Below, one piece after another: positions 41,538 to 49,988 of a DNA stretch of 49,988 nt. Source of the stretch: Planctomycetota bacterium (lineage in GTDB: Bacteria > Planctomycetota > B15-G4). The notes beneath the pieces are model-generated. The model was not told the origin of the DNA. It did not search any database and was given only the letters and a program-made list of their open reading frames with translations. Numbering within the stretch: the stretch's first letter is position 1; each line of letters starts with the position of its first letter. The position numbers were made by a program, and so were the translations under genes. The stretch is taken from NCBI GenBank assembly GCA_029259695.1, contig JAJDEQ010000143.1:1-49988 (forward strand), written 5' to 3'.

Positions 41538-44141
41538 TCAGTCCTGGTCGACGTAACCGAGCTGGCGCAGCGACTCGAGCGTGGCCGGGTCCAGCTCGTC
41601 CTCCTGCCGGGACGCGCGCAGAGCCTCGGCGAGCTGCTCGTAGCCGCGCAGCGCACGGGCGAGGCGTGCCACGTCTTCGCTCCGCTGCGGCGCGAGATCG
41701 GTGCCTTCCAGCGCATCGGTCGACAGATCGAACAACTGCGAGGTGCCCTCCTGCCCGCGCAGGTGTTGCTCCACCACCCGTTCGACCTGCAGCAGCTTGA
41801 GGTCGTCCTCCACGTACGCGCGCTGGTGCCGCGAGCCGGTGGACAGGTCCAGCACCACGCGCCGGCGCCCGGGCGGTGACGTGCGCTCGGCACCGAGCGG
41901 CGGAGCGGGCTCCATGCGCGGGTCGGGCGTGAGCCCCACCCGGCGCAGGATCCACGGCGCCACGTCCACCAGGCTCACCGGCATGTCCACCACCGCGGGT
42001 GCCAGCCCCGGGCCCCGGGCGATGAGCGGGATGCGCGTGGCCGGCTCGTACAGCGAGCGACCGTGACCGAAGTGGTCGTGTTCGCCGAACTCCTCGCCGT
42101 GGTCGGAGGTCACGATCACCAGCGTGTCCTCCGCCAACCCGGCCTGCTCGAGCGCTTGCAGCAACTCGCCCACGAAGGCATCGGCCATGGCGACGGTGGC
42201 GTCGTAGTAGGGCAGGTAACGCGCGCGGGCCTCGTCGCGCAGTTCGCGTCGGCCGTCGTTGAAGCCCTTGCTGGAGCGGTGATCGAAGGGCCGTTCACGA
42301 CCTTGTTCGTCCAGCAGTTCGAAGTCCTCCAGCCAGGTCCGGCCGGGTGCGTAGTTGTGCACGATGTAGGTGTGCACGAAGGCGAAGAAGGGCATCTCCG
42401 GCTGCTGCCCGGCGATCCAGTCCGTGACGGCGCCCGTGTCGTAGCGCGCGAGCAGCGCGCCCTGCAGCGCGGCCGCCGCGTCTCCGCCGCCGGAGGCCGT
42501 GAGCAACTCGCGGCCGCGCAGCGTCTCCAGGGCCCAGACCGGATCGTTGAGGCTGTAGCGATCGAAGCCCGCGCCGAAGCCGAAGTCGGTGGACACGAAG
42601 CCGCCCGCCGTGAACGCGGCCGTGGCGTAGCCCGCCGCGGCGAGCTGCTGCGCGAGGATCGGCGAGCGCGTCGCGTCCATGGTCGTCGTCATGTCGACGG
42701 CGCCGTGGTAGGCCGGGTACTGCCCGGTCATGAGCGACGCGTGGCTCGGCAGCGTCCAGCTCGACGTGGCGTAGCCCCGGGCGAAGCGCAGCCCCTGGGC
42801 CGCGAGTGAGTCGAGGTGCGGCGTGGCAACCGGGCCGCCGTAGCAGCCCAGACGATCGGCGCGCAACGTGTCGAGGCTCACGAGCAGCACGTTGGGCCGC
42901 CGATCGCTGCGCGCACTGCGCAGGGTGGGATGTCCCCATGCGGCCAGGGGCGCCTGCTCGCCGCCCGTGGACGTCTCCAGCACCAGCACTGAAGACGCCT
43001 CGGCGGGCGGGATGATCAGCGAGCGGTCGCGCCAGGCCGGCTCGGAGGGGTTCGACGGCGGCGTCACGTGCTCGTCGAGCAATGTCCGGCTCTGCTCACC
43101 GTCCACCCAGCGCACGGCGAAATCGACCGCGCCCGGGAGCGAGGGATCGCGCGGCGCCACACCCAAGGCGAGATCGAGCCGACGCGCGACAGGGCTGGGA
43201 CCCAGCGTCCAGCGGTAGCTCGACCCGGGCACCGCCAGCAAGCCCTCCCGCTCGTCCTGATCCATGCGCCAACGCACGGCCCCCTCGACACCGCCCGCGA
43301 GCGGCGTGCAACGCGGGATCAGACCGCCGCCCGCAACGTAGTCCGCGAGCGGCCGGCGCCACAGCGTGAGTTCCTCGAACACGAGCGCAGGAGCCTCGGC
43401 GGCGACCGGCGTCACGAGGAACACCAGTACTTGTTGCACCAGACGCCCCACCAGCATCTCCACGTCGAAGCTCTGCGTCTCGGCGCCGGGCCGGCCGGCG
43501 ATGCCCACGTTCAGGCCCGCGTTGCGCTCGGTGAGCAGCGCCGACAACGCCGCGGGATCCAGGCTCTCACCCGGATCGAACGGGTCGCGTCGCTGCACGA
43601 CCACGACCAGCGGCGGGGCGTCGCCCGGGACCCCCTCGCCCGCAGCCCCGTCGCTCGCGGCGTCGTGTTCACCCTCGGTCCGGTCCTGCGCGGCGCGCAC
43701 CACGACCCGCAAGCGCAGCGCTTCGCCTGGGACGACGTCGACGCTGGTGGCGTGAGCGAGCGCCCCCCCGGGTCGCGCCTCGCCGTCCCATGCCACGGGC
43801 TCGTAGCGCATGCCCTCGGCAGCCGCGATGACCGCGTACCAGTTCGTGTCGTCCGTGGCTTCGAAGCGCGTCGCCAGGTGCACCAGGCCGTCGCCCCCCG
43901 CGGGGCCGGGCAGGGGGGCCGGCTCATTCCCCGCGGCGCGCGCAGTCATGGCCGCCATCACCGTGCCGACCGCATGCTCACCGGCGACGGTGCCCGCGGG
44001 TGTCCCGTCGCGCCACAAGCGGACGAGTGCCGTCTCGTCGTGGGCGCCGTCACCCACGGTTGCGTCGCCGCACGCCGTCAGCAACGCGACGCCCAGTGCG
44101 AGGCGGCGCGCGAGGCTGCTGATCCGACGGCGCTCAGTCAC
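41538..44141 (-). CDS. Sulfatase/alkaline-phosphatase-superfamily lipoprotein with Thr at the nucleophile position
   Basis: The 867-residue product starts at GTG 44141, overlapping the preceding stop by eight bases. The lipobox is LLTAC (Cys24). Residues about 30-405 form a large N-terminal beta region of unknown type. The catalytic domain (from about 415) has NVLLVSLDTLRADRLGCYGG with D424, and TSSWTLPSHASLMTG, where Thr463 stands at the position of the formylglycine Cys/Ser of sulfatases. VTSDHGEEFGEHDHFGHG supplies further metal ligands. Thr nucleophiles occur in phosphotransferases and phosphatases of this superfamily, so activity on sulfate is doubtful. It is coupled to the HEAT-SGNH gene upstream. 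Confidence 0.88.
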   Translation of the reverse strand: MTERRRISSLARRLALGVALLTACGDATVGDGAHDETALVRLWRDGTPAGTVAGEHAVGTVMAAMTARAAGNEPAPLPGPAGGDGLVHLATRFEATDDTNWYAVIAAAEGMRYEPVAWDGEARPGGALAHATSVDVVPGEALRLRVVVRAAQDRTEGEHDAASDGAAGEGVPGDAPPLVVVVQRRDPFDPGESLDPAALSALLTERNAGLNVGIAGRPGAETQSFDVEMLVGRLVQQVLVFLVTPVAAEAPALVFEELTLWRRPLADYVAGGGLIPRCTPLAGGVEGAVRWRMDQDEREGLLAVPGSSYRWTLGPSPVARRLDLALGVAPRDPSLPGAVDFAVRWVDGEQSRTLLDEHVTPPSNPSEPAWRDRSLIIPPAEASSVLVLETSTGGEQAPLAAWGHPTLRSARSDRRPNVLLVSLDTLRADRLGCYGGPVATPHLDSLAAQGLRFARGYATSSWTLPSHASLMTGQYPAYHGAVDMTTTMDATRSPILAQQLAAAGYATAAFTAGGFVSTDFGFGAGFDRYSLNDPVWALETLRGRELLTASGGGDAAAALQGALLARYDTGAVTDWIAGQQPEMPFFAFVHTYIVHNYAPGRTWLEDFELLDEQGRERPFDHRSSKGFNDGRRELRDEARARYLPYYDATVAMADAFVGELLQALEQAGLAEDTLVIVTSDHGEEFGEHDHFGHGRSLYEPATRIPLIARGPGLAPAVVDMPVSLVDVAPWILRRVGLTPDPRMEPAPPLGAERTSPPGRRRVVLDLSTGSRHQRAYVEDDLKLLQVERVVEQHLRGQEGTSQLFDLSTDALEGTDLAPQRSEDVARLARALRGYEQLAEALRASRQEDELDPATLESLRQLGYVDQD

Positions 44142-45963
44142 CGAACAGGTACTCGAACACGCCCTCGCCGATCAGCCGCTGTCCGCGGTCGTTGGGGTGC
44201 TGGTCGGTGGGATGGACCCACAACTCGCGCTCGTCACCGACCAGCACCCGCTCGCGCAGGTCCACGTGCTCGATGCCTTCGCTCGCGCAGAACTCGGCCA
44301 CCATGTTGATCAGCGAGTGGTACGGGTAGTCGTCTCCGAAGCCCGACACGACGGGCAGGATCACCACGACGAAGCGGATGCCCGCCGCACGCATGTCGTC
44401 CCGCGTGCGGACCAGGGCCGCGGACGTCTCGTTCCAGTACGACGGGTCGTGCTTCACGTACCCGAAGAAGCGGCGCAGCTCCGGATCCCGATTGACGTGC
44501 CGGCGTTGAACGTAGTTCAGCAGCTCGAACGCCCCCTCGAACCAGGGCACCGGGCGGACCTTGCGGTAGGCGTACAGGCTGATCTTGGGGTGCAGGTCGT
44601 TGAGACAGAGCCCCACCAGCACGACGTCCGGCTGCAGGCGCACGCCGTCGCGCGCGAGCCACGGCGCGTAGCCGGGCGGCTTGTGGCCGGAGACGAAGCC
44701 GGCGTTGATGACCTCCACCGGACCCTCGTGCACGGCCTCGAGCTCCCGCTCCAGCACCTCGGTCCAGCAGTCCTGGAGTTGCACGCCCGCACCAAAAGTG
44801 AACGAATCGCCGATGGCGACGACACGGTACTCGTCCGGTCGCGGTTCGAGCTCGAAGTCGTTGTCCCGCAGCCCGTGCTTGTTGAAGACGTAGTCGACGC
44901 AGTCCTGCTCGTCGAAGTAGTCCCATTGCGGCCGGTCGTACCAGCCCTTCATGAACAGGTATGGACGGAAGCGCGCGGCCAGCCCCTCGCCGGCCTCGGG
45001 ACCGCCCTCCGGCCGCAGCAGGGCGATCTCCGACAACGGGATGCGCTCACCACTGGGCAACAGCAACTTCGGGTCGACCAGCGCCCGCGGGCCGAGCCAG
45101 CGGAAGCCGTACTCGCACACCAGCAACGCGACCGCGAGCGCCCCTGCACCCAGCGCGATACGACGCACGAGCGACGCGCGGCGCGGCCCGTCCGCTCCAC
45201 GGGGCGCGTCCCGACCGCCCGGCATGCGCGCACGGCCCAGCGCCCAGCGCATGATGCCCGCCAGCAGCACCAGCCCCACGGCGAACTCGGCCAGCTGACG
45301 CCCGTCGGCCACGACGGGGAGCAGGGCGACGGCAGCACCGTCGGCCTCGGCTCCGAAGGTCGCCCCGCGCACCCTGTCGGCGGCTCTCCAGAAGCCGTCG
45401 TTGGGCTTGCGCAGTCGCGACAGGGCATACCTCGCGGTATGACGCACGTCCTTGTGCTCGTCCTGGAGTGCGCGCTGGAGCGCGGGCTCGGCCTCGACCG
45501 CAGCCGGGCCGAGCCAGGACAGGATCCACGCCGCGGCAGCCCGGGTGGACGGATCGGGCGCGACCTGGAGCCGCTCCGTCACCGCGGGCAGCACGTCGGT
45601 CCCGATGAAGGCCAGCGTCATGCCGGCGTAGTGACGCTGCGCCCCCTGCTCATCATCGAGCGCATCGATCAACGCGGGCATCACCGTCTCGCGATCGAGG
45701 TCGCGCAGACTCATCATGATGCCGGGCAGGGCGGCCGCGAACGCGGGCTGCTCGGCCAAACGTAACGCGTCCACCAGATCGGGGACGGCGCCGTCTCCGG
45801 CACGGGCGAGATGGGCGTAACCCCAAGCGCGGCGCCCGGCGTCCTCGGCGGCGAGAGCCCGAATCGCTCGCTGCGTACCGCGCCCCGCGCACGCCTGCCA
45901 GAGCGTGAGGACCGCCGCCGTTCCCAGCACCGCGAAGACGACTCGCGAGGGCCTGCTGATGAT
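44134..45963 (-). CDS. Membrane HEAT-repeat protein with C-terminal SGNH hydrolase domain, unclear start codon
   Basis: The visible product is about 609 residues. No ATG, GTG or TTG lies at the right place: the natural N-terminus RPSRVVFAVLGTAAVLTLW is reached from two ATC codons (45963, 45960) with GGAG (45968-45971) just upstream; the next in-frame GTG lies inside this helix and an ATG at 46227 is far upstream in poor sequence. After the first helix come HEAT-like repeats (about 35-185), two more helices (about 223-240, 268-285), then an SGNH domain: VVAIGDSFTFGAG (S387), INAGFVSG, VGLCLND (N455) and HPTDQHPND. It may acylate or deacylate envelope sugars. It is coupled to the sulfatase-like gene. 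Confidence 0.8.
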   Translation of the reverse strand: MISRPSRVVFAVLGTAAVLTLWQACAGRGTQRAIRALAAEDAGRRAWGYAHLARAGDGAVPDLVDALRLAEQPAFAAALPGIMMSLRDLDRETVMPALIDALDDEQGAQRHYAGMTLAFIGTDVLPAVTERLQVAPDPSTRAAAAWILSWLGPAAVEAEPALQRALQDEHKDVRHTARYALSRLRKPNDGFWRAADRVRGATFGAEADGAAVALLPVVADGRQLAEFAVGLVLLAGIMRWALGRARMPGGRDAPRGADGPRRASLVRRIALGAGALAVALLVCEYGFRWLGPRALVDPKLLLPSGERIPLSEIALLRPEGGPEAGEGLAARFRPYLFMKGWYDRPQWDYFDEQDCVDYVFNKHGLRDNDFELEPRPDEYRVVAIGDSFTFGAGVQLQDCWTEVLERELEAVHEGPVEVINAGFVSGHKPPGYAPWLARDGVRLQPDVVLVGLCLNDLHPKISLYAYRKVRPVPWFEGAFELLNYVQRRHVNRDPELRRFFGYVKHDPSYWNETSAALVRTRDDMRAAGIRFVVVILPVVSGFGDDYPYHSLINMVAEFCASEGIEHVDLRERVLVGDERELWVHPTDQHPNDRGQRLIGEGVFEYLFGD

Positions 45964-46221
45964 CGTGCTCCGGGGGGCGTGGGACGGCCGTCGACGCGGG
46001 AAGGCGGGGATTCTAACCGGAGCAGGGGGATTCCCACCGGAGCAGCGGCCAGGGGGCCGGGCGCCGAGGAGCTTCCCCGGCCGTCGACGCCTGCGGCGAG
46101 TCGATCGGGAGCCGTCTTCAGGACGCGCTGTGGAGCAGCGTCTGCTCGTCCCGGCCTGCTCACGCGATCTGCGGGGCGCGAGTCTGACCAGGGGCGCTGG
46201 CCCCCGGCAGCGACATTCGCT

Positions 46222-46725
46222 ATGCATGCGTGCTGCCCACTCCGTTGTTGGCGCAAGTTCGCCTCGACGCGCCCCCCATCGACCCGGAACGCCATCGACA
46301 CGAACTCCGAGCCAGCCGCCGCGCCCCCCTCCCTCGCGGTCTCACCTGCACTGCGCGCGGTCTACCTGACCCTGGGCTGGGTCTTCCTCCTCCTGGGAGC
46401 CATCGGCACGCTCCTGCCGGTGCTGCCCACCACGCCCTTCCTGCTGCTGACCGCGGCGTGTTGGGCGCGCAGTTCGGAGAAGTTCCACGGTTGGCTCGTG
46501 TCGCACCGCGTGTTCGGTCCGCTGTTGCGCGCGTGGGCCGAACACCGCGCACTGCCCTACGGCGTCAAGGGGCGCGCCATCGCGTTGGTGATCCTGACCA
46601 TCGGCGCCTCCGCCGTGTTCGGCGTGGACAACTGGGGACTGCGGACCATGCTCACGGTCATCGGCCTCGGACTCGTGGTGTTCCTGGCGCGCCTGCCGGT
46701 GCTGCCGCCCCAGCCCGCCGCCTGA
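46222..46725 (+). CDS. YbaN-like DUF454 inner membrane protein
   Basis: The 167-residue product starts at ATG 46222; no ribosome site is evident and the first 45 residues are not conserved-looking, so the true start may differ. The DUF454 core is clear: YLTLGWVFLLLGAIGTLLPVLPTTPFLLL (seen as GWVFLLLGAIGTLLPVLPTT), ACWARSSEKFHGWLVSH and FGPLLRAW, followed by two further membrane helices. Function of YbaN proteins is unknown. The gene is divergent from the HEAT-SGNH gene (258-bp gap) and converges on the Cys-rich exported-protein gene. Confidence 0.88.
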   Translation: MHACCPLRCWRKFASTRPPSTRNAIDTNSEPAAAPPSLAVSPALRAVYLTLGWVFLLLGAIGTLLPVLPTTPFLLLTAACWARSSEKFHGWLVSHRVFGPLLRAWAEHRALPYGVKGRAIALVILTIGASAVFGVDNWGLRTMLTVIGLGLVVFLARLPVLPPQPAA

Positions 46726-46798
46726 CGCCGCCCGTTCGCGGTCACCCGCGCCGGGTCCCGGGCATACGGTCGGGCAGGTCGACGACAAGGCGGGCGAA

Positions 46799-46834
46799 GC
46801 GCGGCCCGGCGAGGGGCAGCTCGCCGGGCCGCGC
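46799..46834. terminator. Bidirectional terminator with perfect 14-bp stem
   Basis: GCGCGGCCCGGCGA (46799-46812) and TCGCCGGGCCGCGC (46821-46834) form the longest perfect stem in the window, with an 8-nt loop, between two convergent genes. Leftward it is followed by TTCGCCCGCCTTGTCG. Confidence 0.7.
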
Positions 46835-46864
46835 ACACATCAACACCGGTCGCACAGCATGCGG

Positions 46865-48211
46865 TCAGTTGAACTCTGCACGGAGCGACCCGACCGGGCA
46901 GGCCTGCTTGGAGTCGTCAGTAGCGAAGCCCACCACCTCCCCGCTGCAGATGACGGCACCGGCTGCGTTCGTGTGCTTCCAGTTCCGACCGGCCCAGTCG
47001 GGGCAGGTCCCCGCGCCGGGGCAACGGACACACAGCGTCCCGATCAGCGAGCCGCCCAGCGGGCCGCAACCCGCGCCGATGGGCCAGGGCCCGGTACCCG
47101 GCTTGCGCCGCACGGTGTACACGCACCACACGAGATCGCCCGGGTCAGCACACACGGCCGCGCCCCCGGGGGTGAAGGCCGAGAGCTTGCAGCCTTCGGT
47201 CTCCGCCTGCGGATCAGCCGACGTGCCGGCGTGATCGGCCTTCACTCCGGTCCAGTTGATGTTCTCGAACCGGGTCTCGAAGCACGGGCCGCGACCGGCC
47301 ACCGGGTCGATCTCGCCGTACTTGGAGCTGGCGAGCCAGGTGATGCCGCGCTCGAACCCCCGCGGATTCGTCTCGGCACAGAAGCGTACCGGGACACCGG
47401 CCTGGAACGGGCCGGGGGGATCCTGCGAGACGATCGTCACCTCGTAGGTCTGCAAGGCGACGCCGCGTTCCGCACCAACCGGACCGGCCGACACCAGACG
47501 CGCACCGACGTCCTCGAACGCACGCACGAACGTGGAACCCAGGCCGATCGGCACGCCGTTCTCGCGCACCTCGACCAGCGCACCGAGCGCCTCGGGCACG
47601 ACCTCGGTCCGGAACACGAGCGGGTTGTCGATCGACGTCACGTACTCGAACTGACCGATCTGCTGCAACGCGGCGACCGAAGGGCCCGCGAAGAGCGTCA
47701 TGGTCTCCTCGTTCGTGAGGTCGCGATGGACCTCCATCCCGAGCGGAACCACCTCGAACGCGCGCACGCGCACCTGGTCGAGCGCCACGTCCACGCCGTC
47801 GATCGCACACTCGAAGTCCTCCCAGAGTTGACCGTAGGAGTCGAACACGTCGACACCCACCGAGTGCGTCCCGATCGAGTCGATCGAGCAGGTGGCGAGG
47901 AGCCGACCCTCGACATCGCTGACCTCGTCCGCGCCGACCCACTGCACCGTCATGCCGACGGGTGCGAGCAGCTCGAACGTGAGCTCGGTCCCGAGGGGAA
48001 CGGCAAACACATCGGGCGCGTTGTGCCACCCGGTCGTGAGCCCCTCGACGGGCCCCAGCAACAGCGGCTCGATGGCCTGGTCGTAGATCGCCGAGTCGAT
48101 GCTCTGATCGAGCTGCGCCCACGCGCTGCCCCCCCACGGCAACGCGAGCAACACGGCACCCGCAAGAGCGCGCGTCACGCTGCTGCCAAGGGTCAAGTGA
48201 CATGATCTCAT
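46865..48211 (-). CDS. Cysteine-rich exported protein of unknown function
   Basis: The 448-residue product starts at ATG 48211, preceded by GAGAG; an in-frame extension to 48280 is not needed. Residues 1-33 are a signal peptide (VLLALPWGGSAWAQ). The N-terminal part (about 60-250) is beta-rich with Ig-like character (TFELLAPVGMTVQW, STFVRAFEDVGARLVS). The C-terminal ~120 residues have paired cysteines (GCGPLGG, CVRCPGAGTCPDW) that could form disulfides or bind a metal. I do not recognise a family. The start codon lies in a hairpin described separately. It follows the polytopic membrane-protein gene on the same strand. Confidence 0.75.
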   Translation of the reverse strand: MRSCHLTLGSSVTRALAGAVLLALPWGGSAWAQLDQSIDSAIYDQAIEPLLLGPVEGLTTGWHNAPDVFAVPLGTELTFELLAPVGMTVQWVGADEVSDVEGRLLATCSIDSIGTHSVGVDVFDSYGQLWEDFECAIDGVDVALDQVRVRAFEVVPLGMEVHRDLTNEETMTLFAGPSVAALQQIGQFEYVTSIDNPLVFRTEVVPEALGALVEVRENGVPIGLGSTFVRAFEDVGARLVSAGPVGAERGVALQTYEVTIVSQDPPGPFQAGVPVRFCAETNPRGFERGITWLASSKYGEIDPVAGRGPCFETRFENINWTGVKADHAGTSADPQAETEGCKLSAFTPGGAAVCADPGDLVWCVYTVRRKPGTGPWPIGAGCGPLGGSLIGTLCVRCPGAGTCPDWAGRNWKHTNAAGAVICSGEVVGFATDDSKQACPVGSLRAEFN

Positions 48212-48237
48212 CTGTTCTCTCTCATCTGAGACAGATG
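48209..48237 (-). promoter_or_regulatory. Inverted repeat enclosing the start region of the Cys-rich protein gene
   Basis: CATCTGT (48209-48215) and ACAGATG (48231-48237) are perfect 7-bp inverted arms with a 15-nt spacer. In the leftward mRNA one arm contains the start ATG and the loop contains the GAGAG ribosome site. A direct repeat, TCTCATCTG twice, overlaps it. Confidence 0.4.
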
Positions 48238-48486
48238 GGCACCTGCGCTCTTCGGGCGCGGCGCCGCCCCACGACGCCACCAGTGCGTGCTCCTCGTGCT
48301 CCCGCGTGGAAGCTCCCCCGAGGAGCGATGCCCATCAAGGTCATGAGCGCAGGAATCACGCGGCGCGAACCGTGCAAGCCGGAGCAAACTGCCCGTCCGC
48401 GCACGCACGACGAGCCGGCAACGTCGTCGGTTCGAGGCGGACGGGCAAACGCGCCCGCAGACGCTGCACTCCGGCGTCGCGGCGGT

Positions 48487-49988
48487 TCAGTCCGGCGTCG
48501 TCGTACCGACGACGCGCCCGCCGCTGCGCACCGATCGATCCCCCGCCGGCGCGCGCCAGGTCGCGTACAGCGCGAGCGCGCACACCGCGGCCACGACGAT
48601 CAGGAAACGCCAGCGTCGCAACCAGGTGTCGACGCTCACGGTGGCCAGCAGCTCCGGATACGTTCGCTCGAATCGGGCCAACCCCGCGGCCGGCTGCAGC
48701 TTGAAGACCAGGCTGCGGCCCCGCCGCCAGAGGGGCGCGAGTGCATCGGCGGCCAGGGAGTCGCGCAGTTCTCCCAGGTTCACCGCCTCGGGTACGCCGA
48801 AGCGCTCCATCAACTGCAGCGCCGCAGAGTTCGCCCCCGCCGCCGGGCCGCGCCCGTCGCTGTAGGGGTAGGCCGTGAAACCCGCGCGCGAGTAGACCTG
48901 CTCGTCCTCCGGGATCCAGGCGTCAGCGAGCAACTGCAGCGCGCCAGCGCGCAGGTCGGGGACGCGCTCCCCCGCGCCGAGGGCCTCGAGCGCCTCGACG
49001 AGCGCCTGCAACTGATCGAGCCGAGCGAACTTCCCCTGCGGCTCCCAGAGCACCAGCATGCGATCGGCCAGCTCGAGCCGCTCGCTCGCCGTGCGCCCCG
49101 GCACGGCGATCCAGGCCGAGAGCCGGGCGCCGGACTGCCGCAGGTTGGGGAGCACGCGGCCGCGGTCGAAGGTGCTCATTCGAGCGGGCTCCTGCAGCGC
49201 AACCAGGTCCGCCGGCCGCAGCCAACCCAGCTTGTCGGCCTGGGTCAGGATGAACCCGCTGATTCGCTCCTCCCCGTCGAGACGAACGCGGAGTGCATCC
49301 CTGGCTGCGTCGACCTCCGGCTCACGGCCCTCCACCTGCAGCCAGCCGACGACCGCGGCATAGCGCCGGAACAACGCCGAGTTCTCGGTGTCGTCGTAGG
49401 CACGCACGTACGCCGCCGCCTCGCCCAGACTGGGCGGTGCCTGCCAGATCACCGACAGCAGCAGGCCCTGCACGAACAGCAGCGGCAAGGCGAGTCCGAC
49501 CCAACCCACCGTTCCCAGGCGCCAGCCGCGGTGCACGCTCTCGGGCACGGCGCGCATCCCCGTGATCATGCACACGACGGCCGTCAGCAGCAGCAGGCCC
49601 GTGCCCAGCACGTTGCCGTTGGAGCCGAGCGAGTTGGTGACGTAGGCACCACGGGAGAGCATGGCGATCACGCCGACGTGCAGCAGCAACTGGCCGCACA
49701 TCGTGCCCACCTGGGAACGACTCGCGAGACCGCGAGCCGACATGGCGCGCAGGCTCCACACCAGCAGGCCCATGGACAGGATCAGCACGATCAACGCACC
49801 GTCGGTGAGCCACTGCGGCAACCAGAAGCCGGCGGCGAGCAGCAGCAGCATCAGGATCGAGAGGCCGGCCGCCAGCAGCGGGCGGGGCGGACCCTCCGGT
49901 CGCACGGGCTGCCCGGCACGACTGCCGTCGAGACGTCGCACCCACCCGCACGCGCTGATCAGCGAGAGCAGGGCGAGGGCCGGCAGGA
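48487..49988 (-). CDS. Polytopic membrane protein of unknown function (N-terminus cut by window edge)
   Basis: The frame is open to the right end of the window; a GTG at 49941 exists, but a hydrophobic helix (LPALALLSLISACGW) continues upstream of it, so the gene very likely starts outside. About 500 residues are visible. The N-terminal part has about five further helices (PLLAAGLSILMLLLLAAGFW, ALIVLILSMGLLVW, GQLLLHVGVIAML, LGTGLLLLTAVVCMI, LALPLLFVQGLLLSVIW). A soluble helical region (about 200 residues) follows, then one helix (FLIVVAAVCALALYATW) near the C-terminus. I see no motif that names a family; cytochrome-biogenesis-like or transporter-like roles are both possible. The gap to the Cys-rich gene (275 bp) contains no other gene I can support. 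Confidence 0.75.
   Translation of the reverse strand, partial: LPALALLSLISACGWVRRLDGSRAGQPVRPEGPPRPLLAAGLSILMLLLLAAGFWLPQWLTDGALIVLILSMGLLVWSLRAMSARGLASRSQVGTMCGQLLLHVGVIAMLSRGAYVTNSLGSNGNVLGTGLLLLTAVVCMITGMRAVPESVHRGWRLGTVGWVGLALPLLFVQGLLLSVIWQAPPSLGEAAAYVRAYDDTENSALFRRYAAVVGWLQVEGREPEVDAARDALRVRLDGEERISGFILTQADKLGWLRPADLVALQEPARMSTFDRGRVLPNLRQSGARLSAWIAVPGRTASERLELADRMLVLWEPQGKFARLDQLQALVEALEALGAGERVPDLRAGALQLLADAWIPEDEQVYSRAGFTAYPYSDGRGPAAGANSAALQLMERFGVPEAVNLGELRDSLAADALAPLWRRGRSLVFKLQPAAGLARFERTYPELLATVSVDTWLRRWRFLIVVAAVCALALYATWRAPAGDRSVRSGGRVVGTTTPD

Overview
This window looks like chromosomal DNA of a high-GC, probably marine or sediment-dwelling member of the Planctomycetota. The evidence is the gene content: an ECF sigma factor divergent from a transmembrane Ser/Thr kinase that ends in an FGE/sulfatase-modifying-like domain, sulfatase-superfamily lipoproteins, Spondin_N, CHRD and FG-GAP proteins, a VC_2705-type symporter pair, and several exported proteins sharing one lineage-type C-terminal beta module ending in a Ser-Asn-Ala-like motif. 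The assignment to a deep-branching planctomycete is inference. I see no rRNA, tRNA, CRISPR array, phage or insertion sequence.

Layout. 1-3134: partial ECF sigma factor and divergent kinase. 3227-11678: four exported or lipoprotein genes (unknown beta protein, SGNH esterase, glycosidase-like lipoprotein, Spondin_N protein) and a membrane-anchored TPR protein. 11770-15215: an arylsulfotransferase-like lipoprotein translationally coupled to a GH26-like lipoprotein, divergent from a coiled-coil/winged-helix protein; both genes of that divergent pair carry 18-nt coding tandem repeats. 15367-18971: a large exported protein of unknown function, a TPR-like exported protein and a CHRD protein. 19283-25954: an apiosidase-like glycosidase, an exported esterase, a cold shock protein and a Cys-type sulfatase. 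26072-28105: a two-gene Na+/solute symporter. 28356-34628: an aspartic-protease-like/propeller protein, a TPR/FG-GAP protein, a SEC-C protein coupled to a thioredoxin-fold lipoprotein, and another exported protein with the shared module. 34783-38763: a YdcF/ElyC-like protein, a YtkA-like lipoprotein and a LemA-TPM-TPM operon. 39025-41424: a duplicated PLAT-like protein and an exported beta-helix protein. 41538-45963: a coupled pair, HEAT-TM-SGNH protein and a sulfatase-like lipoprotein with Thr at the nucleophile position. 46222-49988: a DUF454 membrane protein, a Cys-rich exported protein and a partial polytopic membrane protein.

Together the genes suggest a surface-oriented lifestyle: many products are exported or lipid-anchored and act on, bind to or modify sulfated or acylated polysaccharides, while the sigma/kinase pair and the symporter provide sensing and uptake. 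Non-coding DNA is short but structured: long GC-rich hairpins sit between most convergent genes, and a 52-nt dispersed element occurs in intergenic positions, twice directly against a stop codon. All functions are read from sequence motifs; no database search was possible.
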